A stretch of 64,000 nucleotides of DNA from Panagrolaimus kolymaensis. Taxonomy: Eukaryota > Nematoda > Chromadorea > Rhabditida > Panagrolaimidae. A program made the position numbers and the translations under genes. Each line of letters starts with the position of its first letter. Positions within the stretch are counted from its first letter, which is position 1. The stretch covers positions 3,596,001 through 3,660,000 of the forward strand of contig JAJQJQ010000011.1 of NCBI GenBank assembly GCA_028622995.1, written 5' to 3'. Positions 11,763 through 25,663 of this stretch are shown here, in pieces. The notes beneath the pieces are model-generated. The model worked only from the letters and a program-made list of their open reading frames with translations. It made no database searches and was not told where the DNA came from.

Positions 11763-12661
11763 ATGACCGATTTACTTCTTGATCCTGCCATTCGAACTTG
11801 GGTTTTTATACCTATCGTTGTTGTAACATTTTTTGTTGGAATTGTTCGTCATTATGTTCACCTTCTGTTAGTAACAAAAAAGAAAAATGAACTCGAAAAG
11901 GTGCAAGATACTCATTATTTAGCAAAAGCTCGATTACTTCGTCAAAATGGCCACGTTCTTTCACATAATGATTTTGCAATGCGGAAATTATTTTTTGTTG
12001 ATGAAAAAGACGGTTATCTTCATTCTCGAATTCAAGGTCCTTCAACAGGCCAAAATCCACTTGATCCTTCAGTAAGTTTTTTTATATTAAGTTTAACAAC
12101 AAATAATTCATACCACTGTGCTTTTTTAGGTTATGACCGAAATGCTTAAAGGAAATATGTTAAATATGGTTCCTATGCTCGTATGTGCTCTTTTAATCTT
12201 ATTATTATCAAGCTCTAATTTATTGTAATATTTTAGGTTATTGGTGGATGGATTAATTGGACTTTCTCCGGATTGTGAGTTTATCGATATCAAAGTATTA
12301 TGATTAAACAATTGATTTTAGTGTTACAACTCGTGTTCCATTTCCTTTGACACTTCGATTTAAACCGATGCTTCAACGAGGCGTTAATTTAACTTCGCTT
12401 AATGCTGCTTGGGTTTCATCGGCTTCGTGGTACTTCTTGAATGTTTTTGGCTTGCGTTCAATTTATGCTCTCGTTCTTGGTGGTGAAAATGCTGCTGCAA
12501 CAACAATGGACGAGCAAATGATGGGAGGTCAGTCATCATACCTATATGCAGTTAGTAATATAATTTTTTTAGTTAATCCTGCTGTTCAACAAGATCCTAA
12601 ACAAGTTTTCAAAGCCGAATGGGAGGCAATTCAAATATTAAGCCACAAATTTAGAGTTTAA
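11763..12661 (+). CDS. emc-3: ER membrane protein complex subunit 3 (EMC3/TMEM111)
   Basis: EMC3 is the Oxa1/YidC-like insertase core of the ER membrane complex and helps insert tail-anchored and multipass proteins. Five exons (11763-12071, 12130-12180, 12237-12274, 12322-12527, 12573-12661) give 230 residues. The start [19 protein letters not shown] leads into the first membrane helix, followed by [13 protein letters not shown], the second helix with [29 protein letters not shown] and [14 protein letters not shown]. The 45-bp intron 12528-12572 (GTCAGT...TTTTTAG) has a length divisible by three and no stop, so an unspliced reading would insert 15 hydrophobic residues. Spliced, the C-terminus reads [20 protein letters not shown], in line with the family (the human counterpart has AFKTEWEAL). 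The C-terminal tail is shorter than in vertebrates. Confidence 0.93.
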
Positions 12662-14469
12662 GTTTAATTTAACTCGTAATATTATTAATAAACTATTTTC
12701 TTTTCATTTTCTACTGTAACATTTTTTACTTCTTTCATTTGTTTATTTTTGATGCTTTATTGTTGCGATTGAATTTTTTTAAAATATTTATTTCACTAAA
12801 ACTTGGCACACAAGACAAGATAATAGTGTTCGTAGCATTAGAGGCGTTGAAGAAAAAAAAATAAATTTTAAAAAACAATGACAAACTCTAAAGAAATTAT
12901 ATAAAATAATTAAAAGAGAAGATTTTTTAAAGATAGAAATATTGATTTAATAAAAAAACAAAACATTTAAAATTGATACATAAAAAAAGAGATGAAGAAA
13001 ATTAGTAGAGAATGGAAGCCTTTAAATGGGGAACAAAAAGAGTTGGGTTTCGAGTAAAAACTTTTTTGTGAAAAAAAATTGATTTGCTGAAAACAGTAGT
13101 TGGTTGTTGTGTACTGTGAAAAACAAAACTTCACAACAACATCATTCAATAAAGTGCCACACAAAAAAAGAGATGTGGACGGTGAAAAAAATGGGCACTA
13201 AAAAGAAATGAAAAAGAAGAGGAATAAATTAGCTAAAGATTGGTATATAAAAAAGAAGAGAAAACAAAAGACGATAGATACGAAGAAGGATGGTGGTGCT
13301 GATGTTTCTGTGGTTTATTTTATGCTTTTTATGCTTTAGTATAAAAGTCAATCAGCAATTTAAAGATAGGGGCATTCGCAAAAAAGTTACAGTAAAAAAA
13401 GGTTTGATATTTCTTAGAATTATTTTTTAAGCTAAATGAAACAAACAAAACACGATAAAGCAGCAACAAAAAAAATTAATGGGAAAAAAATAAATGAATA
13501 ACAAAAATCGAGAAAGGGAAAATTGCGGCAGAATTGTGCTTTTGACTACATTTTTCTAAACAAATTCTTTTTCGTTTTACCTCTTTTTTGTTTGTTATGA
13601 AATAAGGCCTATCCCATAAACGCAGCAGTATCGAAACTGAAAAGTCTTTAAACTTCAATATTTTTTAAACTTCTTTAAACTCAACAGCTTGATACAACAA
13701 CGCTCAAATGGTAATGAAAAAAATAAACATATGAGACTTTGCAATAACTATTTTTCAAAAAAACCTTTTACAATGTTTTAAAATAAAAAGAGCAAAGGAC
13801 GAAATTAAAACAATAGGAAAATTTTAAAACTTGTTTTTAATAGTTTAAAGAAGCATACGATAGATGATGACTTTTGTTCTGACTTAATTTGAATATTTTC
13901 AATTCGGACGGGTGCTTTGACAAAATAAAAATAAGAACTTAGCAGCAAATTTGCTATACCTTCTCAATCTTGATAAATCAAATATTAAACTTAATCAAGA
14001 AAAAATTACAGTAACTTTTTAACCACAGCCACTAATACTTCCGCGAAAAAAAGTAAACCTAATTGTAAGTTAGTAAAAAGAGAGGAAAACAAAATACAGT
14101 AGTTTGTGTTTTTGTTTATTCAAAAGAAAACTTTTCTTTGATACTAATTGCAAAAATAAAATAACAAAAACAATTGAAAATATTCAGAACTGCAAATGTG
14201 TGCAATATAATAGAGAAGAAGAAAAAGAAAATACAGAGAAAGCAAATAAAAAGGAGTTCGATTTTGTAGATTCACAGATGATCAAAAAATTCTTACGTAT
14301 GCTTTTTCAAAGAAACAAGCCTCAAAAATACCTTAGAATAAAAAAACATAATAATAAAACATTGGCAGGAAACAATGTAAAATTTTTAAACAGATAAAAA
14401 AGACAACATTGATGTTAAAAAACAATTTTCAATAAGCAGCAAATACAATAATAGACATAAAATATTCTT
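12662..14469. other. Intergenic between convergent EMC3 and gpb-1
   Basis: About 1.8 kb of A/T-rich sequence between two 3' ends, full of A and T runs. EMC3's poly(A) signal (AATAAA) lies at about 12687. The ORFs here are low-complexity Lys/Phe/Asn strings without splice context or motifs. It is longer than other convergent gaps in the window, and part may be a long gpb-1 3' UTR. Confidence 0.4.
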
Positions 14470-17215
<2,746 letters not shown>

Positions 17216-17219
17216 CTTC

Positions 17220-17263
17220 GGTTGCCAATAATAAAACTGATTTGTGTTTTATTATTGACAACC
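17220..17263 (-). promoter_or_regulatory. Stem-loop in the gpb-1 leader, four bases before the ATG
   Basis: In the mRNA sense the two arms are GGTTGTCAATAATAAAAC and GTTTTATTATTGGCAACC, around an 8-base loop. They pair over 18 bp without a gap. The single non-Watson-Crick pair is U-G in the gpb-1 sense and would be A-C on the other strand, so pairing is better in the gpb-1 mRNA. GAAG and then the start codon follow. The likely trans-splice acceptor (TTTTTTTTAG, near 17291) lies upstream, so the hairpin would remain in the mature leader and could hinder scanning or bind a regulator. The pairing is seen; function is inference. Confidence 0.65.
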
Positions 17264-20200
17264 AGGATCTTTTAAAAATATCACAGTTCTAAAAAAAATA
17301 ATAATTAGACTTAATTGAAGAAAAAAAAGCTAAAAGAAAAACACGAAACAACAATAAATACATTTTCAATTGTAAGGCAAAACGAAAACCCGCAACGCGA
17401 AAAAATAGGAGAAACTAAAGGCAGCAGCAAGTTTTATTTTTTAGTAGAGTTTTTGACTGCCAAGCGACGAAAAAGAGAGCATAAAAAAGTACTATACAAC
17501 ACTATTTGCGCGTTTCTTTATAAAAAAAAAAGACGAGACGAGAAAGATGGAGCCAGAGGCAGAGTAGTAAGAAAAAGAAATTGCATAGTCGTTGGCAGTG
17601 ATGGTGGAAATGGTTGTTTTTGGGCAAAAGGAGCTCTGGGGCAGTAGTAGCGTCGACAGAGCGCGACTCTACGATATACATAGTCAGTCTATGGAACAAG
17701 AAAGCTTTCTTTCCCCTTTTTTCTTGCCAATGCCAATATGAATGACTAAAAAAAGAAACACACATGCAAGCGGCCGGCCTATGTGTATGCATTTAAAATT
17801 ATTCGTCTGTGTCGCAGTCAAAATGAATGTTTGAAATGTTTTCCATTTTTCCCAAAAATGGGGCTTGGAACATGAGCTACTACTAACGCTGCCACTTTCT
17901 TATGCTCAGACCGACATAAGCAAGAAAAATAGAGGACAGCGGCAGCCGGGGCAAAGCAAGGCAAGCAATGGCCCAAAAGGAAGGCAATTAAATAACATCG
18001 TACTTTTTTCTTCTCTATTTTTATCGTTTATTCTTTTCTTTTCTTGCCTCTGGCAGCGGTTAAAAAGGATGGCAAAAAAAGTAGTAAGCAAGTAGCAATG
18101 GAGCTCCTCTCTACGTCATCTTCATAGGGGCAGCTTGTGGTAAAGCTGCCGGGCATCAAAAAGAGCAAAATGAGCCTTTTACGAAATAAGAAATTATGGA
18201 GAAAAAAAGTAAAATTTGAAAAAAAAAGGAAACAAAAGCAGAGGTGAGAAGAATATAAGACGAGTAATTTAAACGTGAAAGGAAATGACAAAAAAACCCT
18301 TTAAGCTTCGGATAAATATTAAATGAAAGGAGATTATTACCTAAAGTTTAAGCTTTACTCACATACGCATAAAAATAATCTCAACAAAAAAGATGTTTTT
18401 ACGTCAGCAGAAGAAAAAAAGGAAAGGAAAAAAGAAAGAAGCAATTGTACACTTAAAAAAAGACAAATAACACGTACTTCAAAAACTGATATTTATATTT
18501 CCAAAAAAAGACATCACAGACTTAAATACAGTGTCAAAGAAAGAATATTGAAGGCTTTTAACAGGTAATAATGTTCGTCAAAACTTCAAACAAAATTCCC
18601 TAAAGGCATCAATTTGTGTTATTCTCCCCAATGAACAAACTTTGCCCTTTATTTCATCAACTATTTTTGGCATTTTTGTACAGTAATCCCAAATTCAACG
18701 TCTGATATCTAACCCATGGGAAGACAATGATCATTGTTTTTTACGCGGGTAAAAAATTAAAGTCTAACTAATTAAATCCAATGGGGAAAATGTTTTCAAT
18801 TTTATGGTTGAAATAAAAATACAAAATATAATGACGAATATGATATTTTACACGAAGCAAAGGGAACGTCATGAATCAGTCGAAATGATTTCAATAATAA
18901 TAATAAAACAAAAACTTTAAAAAAGCATTGGATCAAACATTAAATCGATCCGTTTAGAAAAATAATACAAACACACAAACAACGTAAAATAAGTATGAGT
19001 CGGTCGACGACGGTGACAATGAAAAAAAAACTCTCACTCAATTCTATTTTTCGTTTTAAGAAAAACCCCATCACTCGACAACAGATTTTTTTTGTTTTCT
19101 AATCTTCGAAAAATTGCAAAAAATTAAATATTTTCTGCCTAAAGTTTCTAACTTTTTAAAGTTCACAATTGTGGTTGAAGAAGTAAAAGAATTTGATACT
19201 TGCAAAAAAATCTTTCTCACAATGTTTAACCTTTATTTTATACAATCGCCTTAACATTCCTTTTTCTTTGAGTCACAATCGATTAGAAAAACACTTTTAT
19301 TGATATTAGCTTTAAAAGGAAGCATTGTTGTATGTATTAACAAAGCATTAATTCATCGATAAAAAGAACATTGTCGGTGTACAAAAAAATAAAAGGAAAA
19401 GGTCGGAAAAATTACACGTTTTTGAAGATCTTTCTTTTTTCTCATATGAATCAAGAAAAGAGAGAGATGACTTGAATCAACAAATAAAAAACTTTCCCTC
19501 TCTCTTGTATTGTTGTTTCTGAGTTTTTGACGTTTTTTTTCTTCATAAAAACTCAAAGAACGACATACGAAGAGAATGTTTAATAAAAGAATGGAAGGGA
19601 ATAGAGAAAAGATGTTAGATATCTGTAGCAGATTTTCTTTGTAGGGAAGACGCCATCACAAAATTCTTTTGGATTTAAAGGCAGAGAAACTTTCTTTAAT
19701 TTCACTATTACTAAAATTTATTGCTCAATAGCGGAAAGAAGATCTAAAAATAGGAAGTAAAAAAAGATGCTACCAATGTAAGCAAAAAGAGGCTCCAATC
19801 GATTAAAAAAAATAAACGGCAGCTGCTTCTTTCTTTTAAGAAACGATAAACTACTAGCCACAAGCGATCAAATGTGCACGACAACCAAGCAACAACAAAA
19901 AATAAAAGGGGAGAATCGCGCAAAAAAATGCCACACCATTCTTCCTTTCAACACACAGGGCATATAGCTGGAACAGCTAGCAAGCAGCAGTTTCAATGCA
20001 TAAAATGTTTCGGCTCTTTTTTTTCAAAAAGGCTGTTAGCAACGAGAACATCAGTGAATTGATGAAGAAAAATAAAAAGCTTTAGCTAACATTTTTTTTG
20101 TTTGTTTGTCCGTATTCCGTTTTTTTTCTTTCTCTTTATTTTTATATGACACAACAAAAAATAATAGCATCTTTTTTAAGTAGCTGAATGATATTCAGAA

Positions 20201-22933
20201 TAAAAAATGGAAGGACAAACTAAAAAATAGTGTGTTTATTATTCCCGCATACTACTCTTGTGGCTGGCCATTATTGTCAAGTCTATGAAAGCGTTTTTGT
20301 CTCACAAGCCACCACCATCACCGCCAATAGGCAACAGCAGGCAAGCCAAGTCCCCAGCAGTAGCGAACCAAAAAGAGGAGGATAAAATGATGATGGACGC
20401 AATTCTGCAACAACATTTTTTTCTTTTTTTTCCTTCTGTCTTTCACACGCTCAATTTTAAAGCAAGTAGTAAAGTAGCACAAATATAGAACGAAACACAC
20501 GGATTGGAATCAATAATAAAAAGAGTGAGAGAGAAGAATAGGAGAAAAAAAACGTTGTCAATGTTGTTGTTGCTACTGCTGCTTTCTGCTGTGGCTGCCA
20601 CCACTATTTCCAGAGACAAAATTTTGTTGTCGTCGAGTTGGTTGCCACAAGAGAGCCAACCAGCGAGTTGTTGTTAGTCGTCCAGCCTTCTCATATATTG
20701 TTTTTTTTTTTTCAATTCTCCGGGGTGCTACCACCTTGAGTCTGTCGGAAACTACTTTTCTACTACAAAACTAAGGACAACGATGACAAAAAAAAAGGGA
20801 GATGCAAAAAATTGACAAGGAGGATACAACAACCACCAACACAAGGAAGAAGAGAATAGAAGATGAAGAAAAAAAAGAAAAGCTTATAAACAACTTTATT
20901 TTGGCTATTTATCGAGTTTAAAAGTATCTAAAAATGGCTTTCAAGGTGGTGGTTTATCTTCTTTTACACACATTATTAGTAATAATATGAATTCGACTAA
21001 TCTGTTAATCGTTGAATTTTAAAATAATTTATTATGGATAACCAGAAAATTTTCGCTTTTCATTTTAGTAAAAAAAAACTAATAAAATGGCTATCAGCTC
21101 GTGCAGAAGTTTGTAATATTGGGCAAATAAAAGTGATAAAAAAGTGAAAAGCATTTGTTTGAAAATTTAATTATCTATAAATTGTAACATACGGTAAGCA
21201 GAAGCAAGCTAACACAAAAATGAAAATAACGCCACTACAATTTTAATGTTATTGAAAGTTGTAATTTGAAAATACTACACAAATGCTTTTTTAATTTAAC
21301 GAATTCAAAAAAAAAAATGCAGCGAAACATTTACCAATACCGTAAGCTTAAAGAACATCAAAGGAGCTTTAGTATAAAAAAAAGTTAAAAATTAAAATTT
21401 TTGTTAAATTTAATAGATTACCGTGACCTCTATTTTACAACCATTAAGAGTTTAAAATTATCCTATTCGAAAACTAACACTATGAATTTTATCTTTAAAC
21501 TTTTAAGATTCAGCAATTGAAAACCAATAAATTTGTTATTGAAAGTTTATTCTCAAGGGAAGAATAAAGTGGGTGAGCTTACCACAATGATTGGTTTTCG
21601 TCTTTCAAGCTTTAACAAAACAATTCCTTAAATTTTATTTTAATACCTCTCTCTTTTTTTTCACTTACTTTTTACTCCAACAACAAAAAATATGTGAACA
21701 TTATGGCGTTGGTGGTAAAGGGCTTACATACTTTCTTCGATTTTCCTTCTCTTATTATATCATTTTAAAAGGCGCAGTAAAAAACAAATTACTTAAAAAA
21801 TAAATGAATTTATGATTTCCACCCCTTTTAACACACCTGGTGTTTTCCCTTACTTTTTTTTACTAAACAATTATAATATTTGAAGCTTTAAAATTAAAGT
21901 TTATAACGTTCGTTTGCTTAAATGCCAGCGCAGCCATACAATGCTGAAAGAAAACAGAGAGAGGGAAAGGTGATATTAATATTTTTTTCATTCGTTTTCC
22001 CCATTACATGAAAGGAAATAAACATCTGTTTGAGCCAAGCTTTTTTCAATATGCACACACATACTTTTTGAAATATTAAAGTATATATAAACTTCATTGG
22101 TATTATTCAAAAAGCCAATTAAGATTAAAGCTTTTCACAAAGCCCTTCCCCTCATCTATTGAGCTCGCTTAACATAGCTGCTTCTCGAAGGCAGCTTCTT
22201 TACCTGTGAAAAAAAGGTACAACAGAAAGCAAAATTAATAATTTTATGGCACGGGTGTGTTTGTTTTTGACAAAAAGGTAAGGAATAACATAAAAGTGTA
22301 AAAAATGGAAATTCAATGGTATAATACATACATACAGCTTTTTAAGTATTCATTTCCTTAGAAATGTTAAGGGTAAAATACCTAAGTTAGTTGTTTGTGG
22401 TAATCTTGAAATTCTAAAAGAAAATTTTGAAATATGTTTCTATTTTTGTTTGTTGGAAAACGAAAAAGTAGAGAAAATAAAAAACCAAATAAAACATTTA
22501 ATACTTTAGCGTTCTCTTATGAGAAAATTACTTAAAATACATTCCTAAAAAATACTAAAGAGTAATGGACTTTTGATATTCAATGAGTCATTTTCTCCAG
22601 TTACCATATCCTTCTTCGTCATGCTGAAGCAATGAATACTCATTATGATTGATTTTTAACATCTTTCAAAAGGTGACAACAAGCTTTAATTTGATTAAGT
22701 ACATAGTTTCTGTGTCACATACATATGTCGCTTACCATTGCAATAAAAGTCAAAGCATCCCTTTCTAAAACACCAAAATCACAGAATTAGTTTATTTTTT
22801 TTGGAAATTTTAAAATTTTAAATGATTCAAACACTATACAAGCACATTTAAGTTAAAATGAAATAACAACGAGTAACGAATCCAGTACAGTCAATATACA
22901 GAGTAAAAAAAGATATGAAGGTTAGTGTATAAA
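17264..22933. other. Long gene-free region upstream of gpb-1
   Basis: About 5.7 kb with no ORF that has domain, splice or composition support. Both strands show Lys/Phe-rich readings caused by A and T runs. GC-richer short blocks are scattered through it: about 17630-17680 (GTAGCGTCGACAGAGCGCGA), 17771-17781 (GCGGCCGGCC), 17935-17975, 20290-20360 and 20570-20690. They may be cis-regulatory elements of gpb-1 or of the minus-strand gene that ends at 22934, or unrecognised noncoding RNAs. A spliced gene with very short exons cannot be excluded. Confidence 0.4.
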
Positions 22934-23418
22934 TTATTTACATTCTTTGAGGTGAAATTGTTTCTTTTGTTCATCACATTTCTTTGACAATTCTTTCATT
23001 GCATTCATGATCTAAAAGCATAATGTGTCAAAAAGATTTATAAAAGTGAAAAACTTACAATTGGTGTGTGTTGATAAGTATGATACATACCATTATTTTG
23101 GTTGTTGAAATTTTGCATAGGAAAGAGTGGTTGTTGATGACGAGGATAATATTGGTGTTGATGATATTGATATTTTTGGTTATGCTGTTGATGCTGAGGC
23201 TGTTGATTCTGTTGATGCGGTTGATGCTGATGATGGTAATGTTGTTGTTGTTGGCGATGGTAATTGTGATGAGGTCTTGGAGCAGAATTTGCAAAAGTTC
23301 GTTGCTGGTATTGATGATGTTGTTGTTGTTGATTATCAGATCTTGCAGCAGCATCAACAGGTTGATTATTTTCTTGCATTGCATACGAAGATGAGAAATA
23401 ACGTTTCTGTCCTTTCAT
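22934..23418 (-). CDS. Gln/His/Asn-rich low-complexity protein
   Basis: Two exons (23059-23418 and 22934-23011) joined by a 47-bp GTAAGT...TTTTAG intron give 145 residues. The N-terminus is MKGQKRYFSSSYAMQENNQP, followed by about 85 residues dominated by Gln, His, Asn and Tyr, then a short charged, helix-prone C-terminus (IMNAMKELSKKCDEQKKQF, ending LKECK). A TTTTGTTTTAG acceptor lies about 20 bases before the ATG, which supports a transcribed, trans-spliced gene. The polar, aromatic-spotted composition resembles prion-like or condensate-forming RNA-associated proteins. I do not recognise a family. The opposite strand also has a long ORF, which I take to be a by-product of the repeat composition. 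Confidence 0.6.
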
Positions 23419-23583
23419 GGCTCCAAATGCCTAAACTAAAACAAAAAAGATACATAGAAAAAAGATTTATAAAAACACGTTCAAAACTAATCACAAAATT
23501 ACGAGAAATGAAAACAAAAATACTTTTAGCATTCACGATAACAAAAAGAAAGAAAGATTATTTTTTCAAGTTCAGATTTTTTG

Positions 23584-23645
23584 GGGCCAGCCAGAGCATG
23601 CAGCACGATCGCGAAGCGATTGTGCTGCATGCGAAAAGCTGGCCC
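23584..23645 (+). repeat. GC-rich 62-nt hairpin with a GAA triloop
   Basis: Outer arms GGGCCAGC and GCTGGCCC (8 bp) enclose a small internal loop (CAGA against GAAAA). The inner 17-bp stem has arms GCATGCAGCACGATCGC and GCGATTGTGCTGCATGC, closed by the triloop GAA. The tip, GCGAAGC, is a known exceptionally stable mini-hairpin. The one imperfect pair is G-U in the plus-strand RNA and C-A on the other strand, so a plus-strand transcript would fold better. The block is strongly GC-rich inside A/T-rich DNA. It could be a precursor of a small RNA, another structured RNA, or the end of a mobile element. Confidence 0.75.
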
Positions 23646-23840
23646 AAGTTGAGTTGGGACTGACGGAGCGCAAGATCTCTTTTTTTTTCAACTAGCTTAA
23701 TCATGTGTTTATGTTTATTAACTATGGCTGAAATTTGGTATACTTATGAGTGCCCATCTATATATTATATCTGTAAAGAAATCAAAAAAAAAAACTTTAT
23801 AGATCGAGAGTTTTGACTAAAAATGTGTCCAAAAAAAAAT

Positions 23841-24002
23841 GTCTGTTTGTTTGTCGTTCCGTTACAATTCTTAGAACGAAAATGTCTCAATCAAAGAGCA
23901 AAATCAAAGGCGGATTATTTGTTGTTTGTTTGTTTGTATGTCACAAATCTTAGCGCGAAAAAATGCCTCAATCGAAAGAGGAAAGAGAAAACCGCATATT
24001 TT
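23841..24002 (+). repeat. Diverged tandem duplication, two units of about 80 bp
   Basis: Unit 1 (23841-23920) and unit 2 (23921-24002) share, in order, a GTTTGTTTGT run, ACAA.TCTTAG, CGAAAA.ATG, CTCAATC.AAGAG and a CCG/CGG-centred A/T-rich end. They have diverged by substitutions and small indels. The ORF through both units spells similar peptides (KCLNQRAKSK and KCLNRKRKEK) but has no other sign of coding. It probably belongs to the surrounding repeat-rich interval. Confidence 0.6.
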
Positions 24003-24665
24003 GAATTAATGTTTTTGCAAATGGATGAAGATCGATGATATTAAATATTTTTTTGGTCGGATAAAGTTTATTTATAGTAAACCCTTTTGTTAATGTAATA
24101 ATAATTATTAATAAACATTGTAGGATGTAAACTAGAAATTTTAAAAATATTGGTATATGTTTCTTTGCATTTGAAACGACAAATATTTGTTATTTCTAGA
24201 TCTTTGAAATAAATTTAGGAGTTTTTTTGAGGTCACAATTCTTTATCTAAAAACTGATTTTCCATTTCTTTATATTAAGCAAGTCCCCATATTTTCCCAA
24301 ATTTTCACAACTTCTCCTTTATTAAAAATCCTGATATTATTTTCTGAGAATTGTTTTTTGAAGCTAATTTAGCGCTGCTTTTCTAAAATAAGAAGTAATT
24401 TTTAATCATATTAAACTTATTTGAAGGCTGTTTTTTTGCACCTAAACGTTAATGCTTTTATCCATAAAACAAAGAAAAGTATAAATTATGGATTGTCATG
24501 AATTGTTATTAATTCAAGGTTCAAAGAACATAACATTTTGTTCAGATTAAAATTTTTTAATTGATGCATTAAAATGATTTTCTTAATCTTTAGAAGAGGG
24601 AAAAAATAAAATTTAATCGAATTCGGCGGCAGATTATATTTTTCGAACATTACAAATATCCAAAC

Positions 24666-24841
24666 ATATAAGACGCCGATATTTAAAAAGTTTTAGGACT
24701 GTGCTAAATTTCTCACTTTTTTGAAAAAGTGTCTCTTTTGCCATTTTTTTCAATTGATTTTTTTGGCAAAAGAGACACTTTTTCAAAAAAGTGCGAAATT
24801 TAGCACTGTCCTAAAACTTTTTAAATATCGGCGTCTTATAT
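24666..24841. repeat. 176-bp foldback (near-perfect palindrome)
   Basis: Two 78-base arms (24666-24743 and 24764-24841) are inverted copies with only two mismatches, separated by 20 bases. The outer end starts ATATAAGACGCCGATATT and the inner end is TTTTGCCA. Such near-identical arms are typical of a recent foldback element or short MITE, or of a locus that makes hairpin RNA. No ORF is inside. The outermost bases do not extend into an evident target-site duplication. Confidence 0.85.
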
Positions 24842-25047
24842 TTTTGAATGAATCACGAGGAGTTAAATTAAAAGTAACAAAACAAAAAAGTTTAAAGTAA
24901 AAATTTGTGACACGTAGTAAACTATGTTTTTCTAATGTGATTGGATTAGTATTTGAAAGGGCTATTCCATAGCAAATTTAACTAAAACTATAGAACTTTT
25001 AGAAAAACGGTGATTGACTCAAACTTCTTCTCTCTACATATATGCGA

Positions 25048-25109
25048 GGAGAAAAAGTAGAAAAAGTTTCTTTCGCCCGAAGGGCGGAAGAACGTTTTTC
25101 GCTTTTTCC
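25048..25109 (+). repeat. Imperfect hairpin with a GAA triloop
   Basis: An inner 11-bp stem (TTCTTTCGCCC paired with GGGCGGAAGAA) is closed by a GAA loop. A small internal loop and further A/T pairing (AAAAA with TTTTT, twice) carry the stem out to about 60 nt in total. The wobble in the inner stem is U-G in the plus-strand RNA. The design repeats that of the hairpin at 23584-23645, 1.4 kb away, although the sequences are unrelated. Confidence 0.55.
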
Positions 25110-25663
25110 GAGCTTTATTTTCCGATATTTAGTAGTAAGTTTTAGGTTTTTAAAGGAATTATTTTTACAGTAAAAGTTAAAAGTAAAACATCCCCGTTAT
25201 TTCCCATGCATTTTTTTTTCATTAAAGAAGGGAAATTCGTTCATGTGCCTTTAAAGAAATAAAGATTAGGACTATTAAAATTTGAATTGAGTCCGTTGCA
25301 AACGCAAAATACCAAGGTAAAAGTGAATCTTTTTAACTACACACTCTTTGGTCACTGTAAAATTAAGTTAGAAATTTTAATTAAGCTGGAGTTATTAATA
25401 AAAATGCTTTGCATTAAAACTTTTTATATAAATTCAAGATTTTTCCCATGCTACAATTTTTTACTTCCAACTTCTCCATTTGGCCAGATAGTACCGTCAG
25501 GTACTTTTTGCGAAGTATTATTTTATCGAGAGTTTATTGTTTCTCCATTTATCTTTTTAAAATAAATACTAATACACTAGTAAAACACCTTCTTTTATTT
25601 ATTTGATTTTTAAATTTTCAAATTACATCTATAAATCTCTTCGAGCTCAATAAAAGAATGGAA

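Noticed and set aside
14104..14397. 97-residue Lys/Asn-rich ORF between EMC3 and gpb-1
   Set aside because: Low-complexity composition expected from A/T-rich DNA; no acceptor, motif or neighbour support.
23584..23645. Helitron 3' end or rho-independent terminator
   Set aside because: The hairpin is not followed by a CTRR end or a T run, and bacterial-type terminators do not apply to a nematode nuclear genome.
23127..23663. 178-residue plus-strand ORF opposite the Gln/His-rich gene
   Set aside because: It is the antisense of CAA/CAT-type codons, giving Asp/Val runs, and it continues into Lys-rich noise. The minus-strand reading has a proper intron, acceptor and start.
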